Positions 6,312-16,756 of a stretch of DNA of 43,756 nucleotides are shown here, one piece after another. The stretch comes from a virus. The notes beneath the pieces are model-generated. The model worked only from the letters and a program-made list of their open reading frames with translations, did not search any database and was not told the DNA's origin. The stretch is from positions 1-43,756 of IMG/VR virus record IMGVR_UViG_3300010430_000128. The stretch is one strand, 5' to 3'. The position numbers and the translations under genes were made by a program. Within the stretch, counting starts at the first letter, position 1. Every line of letters starts with the position of its first letter.

Positions 6312-9106
6312 GCAGTTACCCCAACCGATCTGATATCATCGATCTTTGGAATCTTCTTACCAGAACCATCATCACTCAACAAAATGACCTTGATCTGGAA
6401 AGTATCGTATCGGGTGAATAGTGATTTATCTGAATTGTAGTAACGAATCACATTGCTATTCGAAACGTATTTGAAGCCCTGCTGTGGGAATCCAATTTTT
6501 TCGATCTTGAGACCTTCTCCTACAACATTATCATTGGCAACTGGGTTGCGTAGAATGATTTGTGAGGTATTGGTTACGGACTCCACAACATCCACCACAT
6601 AGTTGTTGGGGAATAGCGGCTGATAGACACGAACGATATCATCAACCACAATTGCTGAGTCGAAGGTATCCGGCCCGCTGGTATCGACATTAGCCGAATC
6701 CAGAACGGCGACAACCGTATTGGTCTGAGTGAATGAACTGTTTGGCCAGTAGCGGAAGCCATAGGTCAGCTCGATATAGTCGGTATCATCTACCTGTGAG
6801 GAATAGACGCCGATACCATCTGTCTGGTCCAGGAGTGTCCAATCCTTATCATCGAATGCCTCTGGATCGGCAGAGTTGTGAATACGCGCATAGACCTTGA
6901 AGTCGGTACCAACCGGGCGGTAGCATGTCAGATAAACAACGATGTCTTCGGCCAGACGATCTTCCTGGAAATTGACCTTGGTGACCACATGTTTGGCATA
7001 GGCATTACCGTAGTTGGTATGCTCATTGGTATAGTCGTTATTAATGACATACTTGGTCAGGTGGCTCTGTGTAACTTCCGGCTGGAAGAATGGAATGGTA
7101 TAGTCATTGTTTGATGAAACTTCGAAAACAAAGAACACCGAGTTACTGAGTTTGGTATCGAAACTATATGGCGCGGCATTGACCAGGGCACCATTTGAAT
7201 AGTGTGTAACAAACTCATTGGAACGCGAAGGAACAACGGCATCTGTGATGTCATTGATTTTGTGTTCCTTAAAGATTTTGACAACCTGTTCTGTCAAGGC
7301 TGGATCGTCGGTGGCATAAATTACTTCACTGTTGGCAATAGAACCATCTGTGACACGATAGTAGGATGTTCCAAATTTCGTGACAAAACCAGTACCAACA
7401 GGGTTATTCACAGTGATTTCTGGTTTGATTTGAGAAACCGGCATGTTCACAAACTGGCAATTAGAGAAGAATTGATTAGCCGCCGAATAGACACTCTTTA
7501 GGGTTGCGCCGATGTTATAGCTCATGGTCAGGCCATTGGCCGTACCGTCAGGAACTGGTTGTCCACTGGAGTTGGTGACCACAACATTCGATCCCTGTAG
7601 CCATGCATCCAGAACGAACCCACAACCGACATTTGACATATGCAGCGCCGTAACATTGCCGGAGGCATTGGTCTTAACATTGGCATATGCCGAATAACCA
7701 CCGGATACCTTACCTGCCACATCCTCATAACCAGATATGACAACATAGTCATCATTGCTATATCCCTGGCCATTGGCGGTGACAGTAATACTCTCGATAC
7801 AGTTATTAACAAAGCGTACTGATGAGTTTGGATTACTATCGACCAGCCTGCCAATTTCCTCAATTAAACCATAGGCATAGGAGCGAGTCTTATTGATCAG
7901 GCGACCAACAGCAGACTTATAAAACTTGGCTACAGTATTGGTCTCTGGGAATGGTTCATCAACCGTCAGGACGGTGTTAGACAGAATACTGACAATCTTG
8001 CGCATATAGATATCAGTGCCGCTATCAATGACGATGTATTCATTATCTGCAGAGAGTTGATAGACCTCATTCCAGCCATTGGCATTGTTGAAGGTCGTGC
8101 CGTTGGCATACAGGTAGGCAGAATTACCGACAACATTTACCGAACCATTACTGATTGTAATTGTCAGAGGTGTGGTTGTCCCGCCGGGGTATGCAGGCGA
8201 GTCCTGCCAGAACCAGTCGCCGAACTTCAGGTTGTTGGTATTGGAGGTCAGCCGGTCAAACTTGAAGAATTCAAATGATTTCGATGGGGAAACGATTCGA
8301 ATTAGGTTATTCGAAAGCACTGTTGGGGGAATAAGCGCCGGTTCCACCTCAGAGACAGGATAGGCTGTATTAGCTGATACAGGGTAGCCATTATCGGCAT
8401 AGGCAGCTGCATAAACACCAAACATCAGGTCTTCATCTGCATAGGGCTTCCAGGCGTTCTGTAGGTACTCCTGTGCCGCCGCGACCTGAGTTTCTATATC
8501 TGTTTGGTCTACTTGCAGAACAGCAGATTCATCAACCACAGCGGGGTCGATTGCGAAGTCGCCATAGCCGAAGCCAGCCGCGCCTGGGTTATGATCTGTT
8601 GCGGTAGGAGAAACAAACCCGAATAGCTTACCCTGGAAATCTCCTGCGCCGGTATAGCGCTGGAAGTTATCGATCTGCACATCACCAGACTTGGCGGTCC
8701 ATAGGATGAAATCCTCATCACCATCGAACTTGACAACCAGTGCCCAGAGTTGATTGGTATTGACCTGGATTGGATCGGCAAACTTGAACACCGTGGGAAC
8801 AGTGGCATCTACTGAGGTTTTGATTTCGTCATATTCACGTCTGGCTGTCTCGGTCTTTACCAGGAAGCGCGCCCCATGCTCTGTTGGTTCCTGGGGACGG
8901 ATAACAGCCAACTCATTGATAACAGGAATGCCCTCTTTCGTCGGAGCGATAAAAACTCGCGCTCCTGGATTCTCGATTCCAGACTTGTTATTAGTTGCTT
9001 TTGGTTTACCACGAAAATAGAGTTCGACAGCCGAAAGACCGACTTCTGCTGCCTTCTGAACTCTATCTGCATCAACATAAAATGTTTGGGCAAAGCTAAA
9101 TGACAC
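6308..9106 (-). CDS. Large tail/baseplate structural protein
   Basis: 932 residues, no membrane segments or signal peptide. The N-terminal 200 residues have an FAQTFYVDADRVQKAAEVGLSAVELYF opening region and the block QLWALVVKFDGDEDFILW near residues 120-140. The remainder is a long series of beta-rich units rich in Asn, Ser, Thr and Val. I recognise the type as a virion structural protein encoded next to the DUF4815 protein in environmental T4-like phages, but cannot equate it with a specific T4 protein such as gp9 or gp11. Position directly after the 1670-aa protein supports a baseplate periphery or fibre-attachment role. Ends in ATGA with the next gene. Confidence 0.6.
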   Translation of the reverse strand: MSFSFAQTFYVDADRVQKAAEVGLSAVELYFRGKPKATNNKSGIENPGARVFIAPTKEGIPVINELAVIRPQEPTEHGARFLVKTETARREYDEIKTSVDATVPTVFKFADPIQVNTNQLWALVVKFDGDEDFILWTAKSGDVQIDNFQRYTGAGDFQGKLFGFVSPTATDHNPGAAGFGYGDFAIDPAVVDESAVLQVDQTDIETQVAAAQEYLQNAWKPYADEDLMFGVYAAAYADNGYPVSANTAYPVSEVEPALIPPTVLSNNLIRIVSPSKSFEFFKFDRLTSNTNNLKFGDWFWQDSPAYPGGTTTPLTITISNGSVNVVGNSAYLYANGTTFNNANGWNEVYQLSADNEYIVIDSGTDIYMRKIVSILSNTVLTVDEPFPETNTVAKFYKSAVGRLINKTRSYAYGLIEEIGRLVDSNPNSSVRFVNNCIESITVTANGQGYSNDDYVVISGYEDVAGKVSGGYSAYANVKTNASGNVTALHMSNVGCGFVLDAWLQGSNVVVTNSSGQPVPDGTANGLTMSYNIGATLKSVYSAANQFFSNCQFVNMPVSQIKPEITVNNPVGTGFVTKFGTSYYRVTDGSIANSEVIYATDDPALTEQVVKIFKEHKINDITDAVVPSRSNEFVTHYSNGALVNAAPYSFDTKLSNSVFFVFEVSSNNDYTIPFFQPEVTQSHLTKYVINNDYTNEHTNYGNAYAKHVVTKVNFQEDRLAEDIVVYLTCYRPVGTDFKVYARIHNSADPEAFDDKDWTLLDQTDGIGVYSSQVDDTDYIELTYGFRYWPNSSFTQTNTVVAVLDSANVDTSGPDTFDSAIVVDDIVRVYQPLFPNNYVVDVVESVTNTSQIILRNPVANDNVVGEGLKIEKIGFPQQGFKYVSNSNVIRYYNSDKSLFTRYDTFQIKVILLSDDGSGKKIPKIDDIRSVGVTA

Positions 9107-9119
9107 TTACATACCTCAT

Positions 9120-12100
9120 TTAATTTAAGAATTTCTGCGGAGCGCGGTTGGCAACAAGAGTCTTACCAGATGAATTAACACCCCTGACTTCAAATAGTGT
9201 ATAACCAGTCGAACCAAATGTTGCCTTCGTAGCGCCTCCCTTGGCGGCCGTGTAAGCACCCCAGAAATTATATTTTCCATTATCGTTTCTGATTTTACTA
9301 ATCCATGTTTCATCGATAACAAAGTTGAATGTCAATTTACCATACTTATTGGTGATTAGTGGATCGCCTCGCCTCCTGCCCCAAGGAATAACATCTTCAT
9401 TATCTAACACACCATCCAAATAGAAGTTGTGGAATGTATTTGGTTTTAGACCATCCATTTTCACCTGGATAACATCATATATCAGACCACCCAATTCCAT
9501 TTTGAATTGTTTGGAGCATGACCACTGTGAGTTAACATCCACATCCATATTACCATTATAGCCTGTTGGGCTAGGTGGCGAGCATGGATCGACAACGGTG
9601 TTATTAATCCCGGCTGCATCTGGATAGGATAGGAGATAACGCCAGAAGAGAGACTGGTTGGATTTCTTCACAACGATCTTGTAGTTGACCGCAAGGCCCT
9701 GTGTCTCACCGACCTTCTTGGAGTACTGACTGGTACGTCTGGAGGCAGCAGAACCTACTGCAGCCGGGTCGTGTGTCCAGACTAGCTTACCAACATATTT
9801 GACATAATCGGTGGCACCTTCACGAACATAGTCTTTTTCTAGATCAGGTAACCCGCCATCAGAATCTGTGGTGTACCATGTCTTGGCAATGTTGTTTGTG
9901 GAGAGCCAAACCTTATCTGCCGCTGTCAAATTCTGAATTGCAGAAGATGTGTTATTGGTTGAAGCAATCAGCGTATTGGCTTGATATATATCAATACTAT
10001 CGCCACCACCATAATTATAGAAGTACAGGGCTGCTGTGCCGCTCTCGATACCGAATGTGATATAGTCAGTACGAGTCACTGGATGGCCCGTAACAACAGT
10101 ATAGAATGCCCGCGAACCCGTATCCTTCTTGATACCAATTGTACACTTATCGTTCAGTGGTATAGTGGCATAGGGTTGCTGCAGAACCGGGCGATGTACA
10201 TAATCAAAGTTATCGACAAAGTGCTTGTGCATCCAGGGATAGCGCGGAGGCACAATCCTGTAGGTTTCTTTCTTGGTAATCTTGACATTCGAGAATGTTG
10301 CTTTGGTCAGTGGTTCTGTATTCGTATTGGCCTGATTTGGCTCAATCGGAGACTTGAATAGACCGAAGCTATAGTCACCTTCAATTTCCTTGGAAGCAGC
10401 ATATTGCGGGTTATCCAGGTCAGTATAAAGATCGGTTTCGAAGTCATCAGCCAGGAAGCCAAACTTGAATCTGTTTAGTGTCCTATCGACCGAGGACGGA
10501 ATGATCTTATTCGTAATGGATGTTTCCAGGACAGAAAGAGATGCATAATATTCCAGGTCACGAACGCGCCGTTCCAGGTTGCCAATGTCTTCCATCGTAT
10601 AGACCATTGGTTGGGATAGCTGCATTTCTGTAGAGGACAGAAGTTGTTTAACAATTCTGGTTTTTGTTCTGATATTCCCTTCTTTTTCATTGAAGACACC
10701 AGTAGAAAGCTGTGCCGACATCTGATCAGATGGGAAACGAACAATAGCAGGATAGGCAGGTACAGATATTACCTGTAGCTTTAGCGAGTCCTTGGAATGG
10801 TTGGGTTCGTACCGGAAACGGGGATCGACATGAGGCTGCCCCTTGGTAACAAACACCGTGCCATCTCTACCTGCCATATTGATATGATCAACGCGCCCCT
10901 GGTATTGTTCCATCTGTGTTGTCATAACAGCATCTGGATCAGGGAATTTGGCATCATTCAGGGGATCGGCGGTATCGCCAAAACCAATTGTTTCCGGTGG
11001 GTTTAGTGGTGCCGAACCTGCCGAGACCTGGGGGTCCGCAGTGTTGGCAACATCTGGCCTGAAATCAAAGCAATTAAGCATATCATAGTATTCGTCTTTT
11101 TCAGTATAGATTTCAGGCACTTCCCAGGAAATAGCTGAGGTCGTTAGGCTTTCAACAGGCGTCGAATCCAGAGTATAAATCTGGGCCGCATCAGATGTAT
11201 TCAGATATGATGTGGTATCGAAATAACCCGCGCTGGCGCGTGTGCAATAGTCGAATTTCACCAGAAGGTAATCACCACTATCAACTGTATAACGTGTCGG
11301 TGGATAGATATAGAGATAGGACAGACCATTGTAGTTCACGGTCTGGTTTGAATCGATATAGAACTCCGAGGTTACATCCGTGGAATTAACATTCACAGTC
11401 GAATCGGTATGGGTATAAACAGCAGTTAGACGAACCACATCTGGAACACCAACACACCAGGGACCGGCAATACCACCAGTATTGTTAGCAATCCTGATCT
11501 TGATGAACCGGTCCCGCTGAACTGATTTAGCAGTGGAGGAAACATCCTCACGCTGGATATTCATCCCAACGGCGCAGTCCAGATTGGATGTACCGGCCAG
11601 AGTTAGCCCCAGATCGAGTGTCAGAGTATTGCGGCCAGCATCAACATTGGCTGTTAGCCCACCACGATAACCAAATGGAATTGGTACGTTTTTCGGGAAG
11701 GCCCGATAGAGCGCTGCACCCGTGGAGTTCGCAAATGTTAGGTTGGCATCAAGTGTCAGGCTGTTGGAGCTACTGATGGATACAACTCGGCGTACATCGT
11801 TGTTAACACCGCTTTCATAAACCTGGACATAATCGCCAACATCAAGCTCGCCAAAGAAATTGGTAGATGTACCCACACCATTAACGACAGCAGATGTGGT
11901 CAGACATGTTACCGTACCTGTGGCATTGATATAGGCGACCATTGTGTTCTGGGTAGGCACCACATAAAGGTCTTCCATCTGATTATCAGATAGGTACGAT
12001 GATGTGCCATACGGGAAAAATTCATCTGGATCGGAGGCAACAGACTTGACGAGCAAGCCGGTATTGGCCATTTCCAGAGATTGATCAATGGTCCGATAGA

Positions 12101-14132
12101 TATAGTTTGTTCCGTTGGAATTCTTTAGAGATTCGCACCCGGCCTTGAATACCAGCCTATTCCTGTTTTTGCCTTCCAGGGTAGCAATTGGATTTTGTGT
12201 GGTCGGATCGGTATCCAGAACTGTATCGGCAATACCATCATAGGATGCGCCGTTGTAATAGATTGAACGGATTTGATCGAAGGCTTTACCTGGATTCATC
12301 CTAATATCAAATAGGAATAGCCGATAAACAGTGTTTGGCTCACCAGGAGGGCCATTCTCTAGTTTCAGGGAGCGTATGCGAGCTTCACCGATCTTGTTGC
12401 CAGGAGCCGCGATAGTGCCAACTTCCCATATTGCACCATTGGATAGGAATCCGCGTGCGACATCATGCAGATCGACCACATCACCCGTGGAATACAACCA
12501 CATACCACTAACTTCTTTGATGCGGGTATAATTACCATAGTTGAGTGAGATTGAGTTATTGGCAATGATCGTATCAATGCCCTTGGTCACATCAATATGG
12601 TAGTTGCGTCGGGTCTGGACCTTACGTCCTGAGATATAGGCTTGGCCGGGGTCCACAGCAGCCGTATAGTACTTGGCATCGTTTTGCGTATTGGATGGAG
12701 ATAGGGTCGTGACCTGGAATGTATCAACAACGAAGTTACCAGAGGCATCAAATGTACGTCTGGCAAGTTCATCACCCAACCCAGAGAAATCTGTAAATTG
12801 GTTTTGCTTATAGGGCCGCCCCTCATTCCATTCTACCAGGGTATAGAAATCATCATTGGCATTGGCATCATTCGCCGAGATCGTTGTCAGGGTAGGAATG
12901 AGCTGAAGTCGATCAGCGCCAGGAGCTGTTTCATTCCTAGTATTCAGTGAATTATCCAAAAGTTCTGTATCGATATTGGAATCAATAAAGCTTTCTTCTG
13001 TGACAAACCCAGCACTAACTGCATTTGGTGTGGTGGTATACTTACTGACAATAACGGTTTGTTCTTCGGATCGAAGGAATGATCCCTTCTGATAGATGAT
13101 ACCATCCGAGACTTTGAAGGCATAACCATTGCCTATCGCAGTCGGGCCTGTAGCAATCTGAACCTTACCGAAGAAGTTGCGAGATGTCAGAACTAGCGAC
13201 GCAATGCCCGTGGAGTTATTAGGAGACCAGACATCAACCTGCGGTGCATATAGATAGTCCGATCCTTTGGAAATCATATTGACATTGGCAACCTTACCAC
13301 TGGAGAGTGTCTGAACATTCGCAGAGGCACCAGAACCATATATGTTCTCGATAGTACAGGTAACGGTATTGCCTGGGTCCACACAGTCAGCATCCTGGAT
13401 AAGGGTCCAGATATCGCTGTTGGCCTCACCATTGGCCAGATCGGATGTCCGGGGGCGGCAATACAATAGAACTTGATTGCTATCTGCCAGGGTCAGTTCA
13501 TCAACCTGGATGATATCAAGATTCGCGCCGGATGCAGGGATGGTTAGGTTATCGCCATTCGACCATGTACCGGTCGAGACATTAACCGCAATAGCAGGGG
13601 TGATGATCACTGTATCAGTGTTGGAGAATCCAAGACTTCCGTCATCGACGGTAACAGCATACAATGAATTGTTACTATCATAGATCGTTAGAATATCAGA
13701 TGGAGAATATGCGTTGGTAAGACCATCATCCCCTGCATTGATGTAGTTGAGGTACAGCGTTTTCAGATCGGGGTCTGATGCTTCGAAACCCTCAACATAG
13801 TTGACAATATAGGCGCGTAGGTTTGCAGTACTCTTGGTAAACAGGTTGTTATACAGAGAAACAATGGCATTGTTGCCATCAGTTTCGTTATCCAGAATTT
13901 TTACATAGGGGTACTTGTTATAGAAAGTGTAAGCACAACCCTGAATGACCGTGCCGCGCTTATAGACCGCATCACCAAAGCGCTCGATTTGTTCCTGGAG
14001 AATGCTCTGAAGTTCATTCAGCTCGCGCGTCTGTACTGATACCGAGGGCCTGAAAAGAATCCTATGGTAATTCTTTGATGGATCATGCTCATCAAAGTAT
14101 GGCGCTTGGCTTAAATTACTTTCTACTGGCAT
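9120..14132 (-). CDS. DUF4815 tail/baseplate protein (possible gp10-like role)
   Basis: 1670 residues, the largest gene here. The N-terminus shows the pattern typical of DUF4815 proteins: YFDEHDPSKNYHRILFRP at about 12-29, then QTRELNELQSILQEQIERFG at about 34-53, followed by a helical-to-beta transition (GDAVYKRGTVIQG). The rest is beta-rich with many Asn/Thr/Ser units. DUF4815 proteins occur in the baseplate/tail region of T4-like phages of marine and soil bacteria. Lying just downstream of gp8, it occupies the slot of T4 gp9-gp12, so a wedge or fibre-connecting function is likely but inferred. Stop is TAA; 13 bases separate it from the 932-aa gene. Confidence 0.7.
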   Translation of the reverse strand: MPVESNLSQAPYFDEHDPSKNYHRILFRPSVSVQTRELNELQSILQEQIERFGDAVYKRGTVIQGCAYTFYNKYPYVKILDNETDGNNAIVSLYNNLFTKSTANLRAYIVNYVEGFEASDPDLKTLYLNYINAGDDGLTNAYSPSDILTIYDSNNSLYAVTVDDGSLGFSNTDTVIITPAIAVNVSTGTWSNGDNLTIPASGANLDIIQVDELTLADSNQVLLYCRPRTSDLANGEANSDIWTLIQDADCVDPGNTVTCTIENIYGSGASANVQTLSSGKVANVNMISKGSDYLYAPQVDVWSPNNSTGIASLVLTSRNFFGKVQIATGPTAIGNGYAFKVSDGIIYQKGSFLRSEEQTVIVSKYTTTPNAVSAGFVTEESFIDSNIDTELLDNSLNTRNETAPGADRLQLIPTLTTISANDANANDDFYTLVEWNEGRPYKQNQFTDFSGLGDELARRTFDASGNFVVDTFQVTTLSPSNTQNDAKYYTAAVDPGQAYISGRKVQTRRNYHIDVTKGIDTIIANNSISLNYGNYTRIKEVSGMWLYSTGDVVDLHDVARGFLSNGAIWEVGTIAAPGNKIGEARIRSLKLENGPPGEPNTVYRLFLFDIRMNPGKAFDQIRSIYYNGASYDGIADTVLDTDPTTQNPIATLEGKNRNRLVFKAGCESLKNSNGTNYIYRTIDQSLEMANTGLLVKSVASDPDEFFPYGTSSYLSDNQMEDLYVVPTQNTMVAYINATGTVTCLTTSAVVNGVGTSTNFFGELDVGDYVQVYESGVNNDVRRVVSISSSNSLTLDANLTFANSTGAALYRAFPKNVPIPFGYRGGLTANVDAGRNTLTLDLGLTLAGTSNLDCAVGMNIQREDVSSTAKSVQRDRFIKIRIANNTGGIAGPWCVGVPDVVRLTAVYTHTDSTVNVNSTDVTSEFYIDSNQTVNYNGLSYLYIYPPTRYTVDSGDYLLVKFDYCTRASAGYFDTTSYLNTSDAAQIYTLDSTPVESLTTSAISWEVPEIYTEKDEYYDMLNCFDFRPDVANTADPQVSAGSAPLNPPETIGFGDTADPLNDAKFPDPDAVMTTQMEQYQGRVDHINMAGRDGTVFVTKGQPHVDPRFRYEPNHSKDSLKLQVISVPAYPAIVRFPSDQMSAQLSTGVFNEKEGNIRTKTRIVKQLLSSTEMQLSQPMVYTMEDIGNLERRVRDLEYYASLSVLETSITNKIIPSSVDRTLNRFKFGFLADDFETDLYTDLDNPQYAASKEIEGDYSFGLFKSPIEPNQANTNTEPLTKATFSNVKITKKETYRIVPPRYPWMHKHFVDNFDYVHRPVLQQPYATIPLNDKCTIGIKKDTGSRAFYTVVTGHPVTRTDYITFGIESGTAALYFYNYGGGDSIDIYQANTLIASTNNTSSAIQNLTAADKVWLSTNNIAKTWYTTDSDGGLPDLEKDYVREGATDYVKYVGKLVWTHDPAAVGSAASRRTSQYSKKVGETQGLAVNYKIVVKKSNQSLFWRYLLSYPDAAGINNTVVDPCSPPSPTGYNGNMDVDVNSQWSCSKQFKMELGGLIYDVIQVKMDGLKPNTFHNFYLDGVLDNEDVIPWGRRRGDPLITNKYGKLTFNFVIDETWISKIRNDNGKYNFWGAYTAAKGGATKATFGSTGYTLFEVRGVNSSGKTLVANRAPQKFLN

Positions 14133-14140
14133 TTTCGTCC

Positions 14141-16159
14141 TTAATATTCAAAAATAATTTGGAATGTTTCGTTTGTATTTGCTGACCGCGTAATCGCCTG
14201 GATATTCTGTAGGAATAGTATTTCTCCCGACCCAAAGACTAATTCTGGAGCATAGGCTTCAGTGAAGATAGCGAGCGCACCAGATTCATTACCTATAATG
14301 TTGTTCGCACCATCAGCGACGAATTGACCAACCTGATTGGTCGTATATACCGTTAGAGTACCACCAGAAATGTTTGCGGAATGAAGTAAGGCATTAGAGG
14401 TTTGTAGGTTACCCTGATATATCACTTCATTTTCATTAAATGTTCCATTCAAAACAGTACCAGTGTATTTATACATATTCTGATATGTATCGAATATCTT
14501 CTCCTCACCATTTCTGATTGTGGTATTGACAACACCCTTTGCGCCGGAGGCTTCACCAATAAAGATATCGCTAGTTAGGAATTCACCAGCCACATTAGTG
14601 ACAAAGACATGCGTACCATTCGTTGTCATAACATATGCATTAGAACTAATATTGGCTTGATACATAGTGGTGGTGGTGCATGAGAAGTAGGCGTTTTGCG
14701 CCAGGATTACTTCGGAACTGTTAGATACCGAATCGATTTGCACCACCTGATGCAATAGTCCCGAACCGGATTGGAAATAGACCCAATCACCACTGGAAAT
14801 TTGATTGGCAAAGTCAGCGCCGGATGCAGTGACTGTCGTACATGCCGAGGCAATGGAAACATCATTTTCGAGACGAACAGGATTAATTTTTAGTACTTTT
14901 TCGTTATTGATAAAGAACCCATTAGAGCTTTCCATTTCCACCACAACATTGGCGAACAATGGGTCTTTCAACATTCCAATTTGTTGGAATTTATTGGAGG
15001 TAACAAGGGTATTGCCTTCATTGTTGGCAACCTCCAGGGTAAAGCTCAGATGGTGCGATCCTAGTTCTCTGGCGGCATCATATCCATGCCCGTGATAGGG
15101 GCTATAGATCGGTCTGACAATGGTATTGGAGAGAACACCCACCACGGCATTGGCAATGACATTGGCGGTATGGTAGGTATACCCAGCGCCCCTATTGAGC
15201 ATTTCAACGCGATGAATAGAATTGGAAGCCAGGGCATTGACCAGCGCTCTGGCATCTGCATTGGTTAGTTGGCGGCCATCCCCAACGATCTTCACCGAGG
15301 GCGTCACCTGGAATTCCGTGGTACCATCCGGCGTGGTCGTAAACGCAGAGTTCACGATCATATACCGGCCTTCATTATTGGAGTAGTAGTCAGAGATCAG
15401 TCGGTATTGTCCGCTGCCTGTGCCGCTCGATAGATAGAGCATACATCCGGTATAGTATCCATTGACAGCAGAGGCCACATTATTGGCCAGGGCATAGGCA
15501 TGAACATCACCATCATATCGAATATCCAATGGTGAGAATATACCATCAACATAGTTATCATATCCACGCCCCTCACCATCTACTCTGATGATATCGATTG
15601 CGCCTGCAACTGCGGTATCTTCGACCTGAGTATTAGGAACAATTGGAAAATAGGAAGCAGTTTCGAATTTAACGACATTAGCCGAATCGACGGAGTACAT
15701 ATACTTCCAGCGATAACCATCGGATGTCTGGTAGATAAAGGTATTGGAGCCCGTGATATGAGAGAATTCTGGCTCGACCGTTGATGGAATACCCTGGTTA
15801 TTATCCAGGCATTTATAGACATGATAATAAGAGACAGCATTGACCACAGCATAGAAATTACTCTGTAGAATCAATTCTTCCTGATCGTCATACATAGTAT
15901 AGACGATATTAGACTGGTATGGGACATTGCGTATCATCAATTTCAGATCAGTCGGTTCGAGTTTCTTACCGAAGATCATATTGTGATATGCATCTACAGA
16001 TGTTTTGGTATTGTCATAGACCGGCTGCAATTCCGTATTGGGGTGATCGGTATGATCCGCCACAAACATATAGTATTGGGTATTGGCAGGTTCTGTTATT
16101 GATTCCAGAACCTGCTCTGCAGCATGTAGTCTATTTGTATTAGTGACAAGCTGTGTCAT
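14141..16159 (-). CDS. 8: Baseplate wedge protein gp8
   Basis: 672 residues. Two blocks match T4 gp8 as I remember it: YYHVYKCLDNNQG near residues 110-123 (T4 VYRCLDVPDTG) and SDGYRWKYMYSVDSANVVKF near 145-165 (T4 GDGYVWEYLFEIPPDVSI). The C-terminus, GEILFLQNIQAITR...ETFQIIFEY, corresponds to the T4 end region (GEMIYMENRPPI...INILFTF). gp8 is a dimeric wedge component binding gp7 and gp10. The protein is about twice the length of T4 gp8 (334 aa); the extra material is beta-rich sequence in the middle. Gene order gp8 then DUF4815 protein fits a baseplate operon. Confidence 0.8.
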   Translation of the reverse strand: MTQLVTNTNRLHAAEQVLESITEPANTQYYMFVADHTDHPNTELQPVYDNTKTSVDAYHNMIFGKKLEPTDLKLMIRNVPYQSNIVYTMYDDQEELILQSNFYAVVNAVSYYHVYKCLDNNQGIPSTVEPEFSHITGSNTFIYQTSDGYRWKYMYSVDSANVVKFETASYFPIVPNTQVEDTAVAGAIDIIRVDGEGRGYDNYVDGIFSPLDIRYDGDVHAYALANNVASAVNGYYTGCMLYLSSGTGSGQYRLISDYYSNNEGRYMIVNSAFTTTPDGTTEFQVTPSVKIVGDGRQLTNADARALVNALASNSIHRVEMLNRGAGYTYHTANVIANAVVGVLSNTIVRPIYSPYHGHGYDAARELGSHHLSFTLEVANNEGNTLVTSNKFQQIGMLKDPLFANVVVEMESSNGFFINNEKVLKINPVRLENDVSIASACTTVTASGADFANQISSGDWVYFQSGSGLLHQVVQIDSVSNSSEVILAQNAYFSCTTTTMYQANISSNAYVMTTNGTHVFVTNVAGEFLTSDIFIGEASGAKGVVNTTIRNGEEKIFDTYQNMYKYTGTVLNGTFNENEVIYQGNLQTSNALLHSANISGGTLTVYTTNQVGQFVADGANNIIGNESGALAIFTEAYAPELVFGSGEILFLQNIQAITRSANTNETFQIIFEY

Positions 16160-16161
16160 TC

Positions 16162-16359
16162 TTAGCTATCGGCCATTTCCGGTTCTTTTTCTTCTTCTAT
16201 GCGTTTTTGCAATTCTTCACATTCTTTAGAAGCTACTTCAATTTTAGCCAGGAGATAGGCCGCATTGGTAACACCTCGCAGTCCGACTGCTTTCACTCCT
16301 GCATCCATCAACTCCAAGAGAGCCTTCACTTCATCCGCATTCAATTCAAGTCTGGTCAT
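16162..16359 (-). CDS. Small helical protein of unknown function
   Basis: 65 residues from the ATG at 16359, chosen over the upstream ATG at 16371 because GGAG lies six bases before it. The sequence is helical with ADEVKALLELMDAGVKAVGL in the first half and a Glu/Lys-rich C-terminal helix (ECEELQKRIEEEKEPE). No family recognised with certainty. It lies two bases upstream of gp8 and is probably co-translated with it. Confidence 0.55.
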   Translation of the reverse strand: MTRLELNADEVKALLELMDAGVKAVGLRGVTNAAYLLAKIEVASKECEELQKRIEEEKEPEMADS

Positions 16360-16387
16360 AACATTCTCCATAATTGATCTTCTACTT

Positions 16388-16393
16388 TATTTA
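16388..16393 (-). promoter_or_regulatory. Late-promoter-like TAAATA box upstream of the gp8 pair
   Basis: On the minus strand GACTAAATAAAG follows directly on the stop of the preceding gene, 17-29 bases before the start of the small gene preceding gp8. The core and spacing resemble the box in front of gp48 (33977-33984). Moderate support as a late promoter. Confidence 0.35.
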
Positions 16394-16394
16394 G

Positions 16395-16748
16395 TCACCA
16401 GTCAGATACATTTACCATCTTCTGAAGTTTATGCTTCTTCAGTACATACTCTAGATGATCTCTCTTGATCAGCTTTTTCTTATAGCGAGTGACACCTATA
16501 GATATGATGCACTCATCCAGAATCTTATCGACATCGGCTGGGTCAAGTTGTGGATGATAGGTTTCTCTCAGCATATAGGAAATGAATTGTTCGCCCGCCC
16601 AGTTGTGACATCCCCAGTGTGTTTGTGGTCCAATGCTCTTTTTTGCAATTGGAATAGACATACCCAGGGATTCGCCTAGTTTAGCGGTTAGATTAAACAC
16701 CTTGAGCTTTAGCGTTCTGGGACAGATAACAACCATTGATTCTCGCAT
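16395..16748 (-). CDS. Conserved hypothetical protein, 117 aa
   Basis: I place the start at 16748 (MRESMVVICP) because AGGAG lies seven bases upstream and overlaps the stop of the preceding fibre gene; an in-frame ATG at 16784 would overlap that gene without a ribosome site. The protein has a short beta-like N-terminus, a conserved-looking CHNWAGEQFISYML region and a basic C-terminus (YKKKLIKRDHLEYVLKKHKLQK). I do not recognise the family. Being between a receptor-binding-type fibre and gp8, it may be a fibre accessory or attachment protein, but nothing in the sequence proves that. Confidence 0.55.
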   Translation of the reverse strand: MRESMVVICPRTLKLKVFNLTAKLGESLGMSIPIAKKSIGPQTHWGCHNWAGEQFISYMLRETYHPQLDPADVDKILDECIISIGVTRYKKKLIKRDHLEYVLKKHKLQKMVNVSDW

Positions 16749-16756
16749 ATCTACTC

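Noticed and set aside
14466-14473. TATAAATA on the minus strand in gp8
   Set aside because: It encodes Tyr-Lys-Tyr within conserved gp8 sequence and has no gene start at a promoter-like distance downstream.
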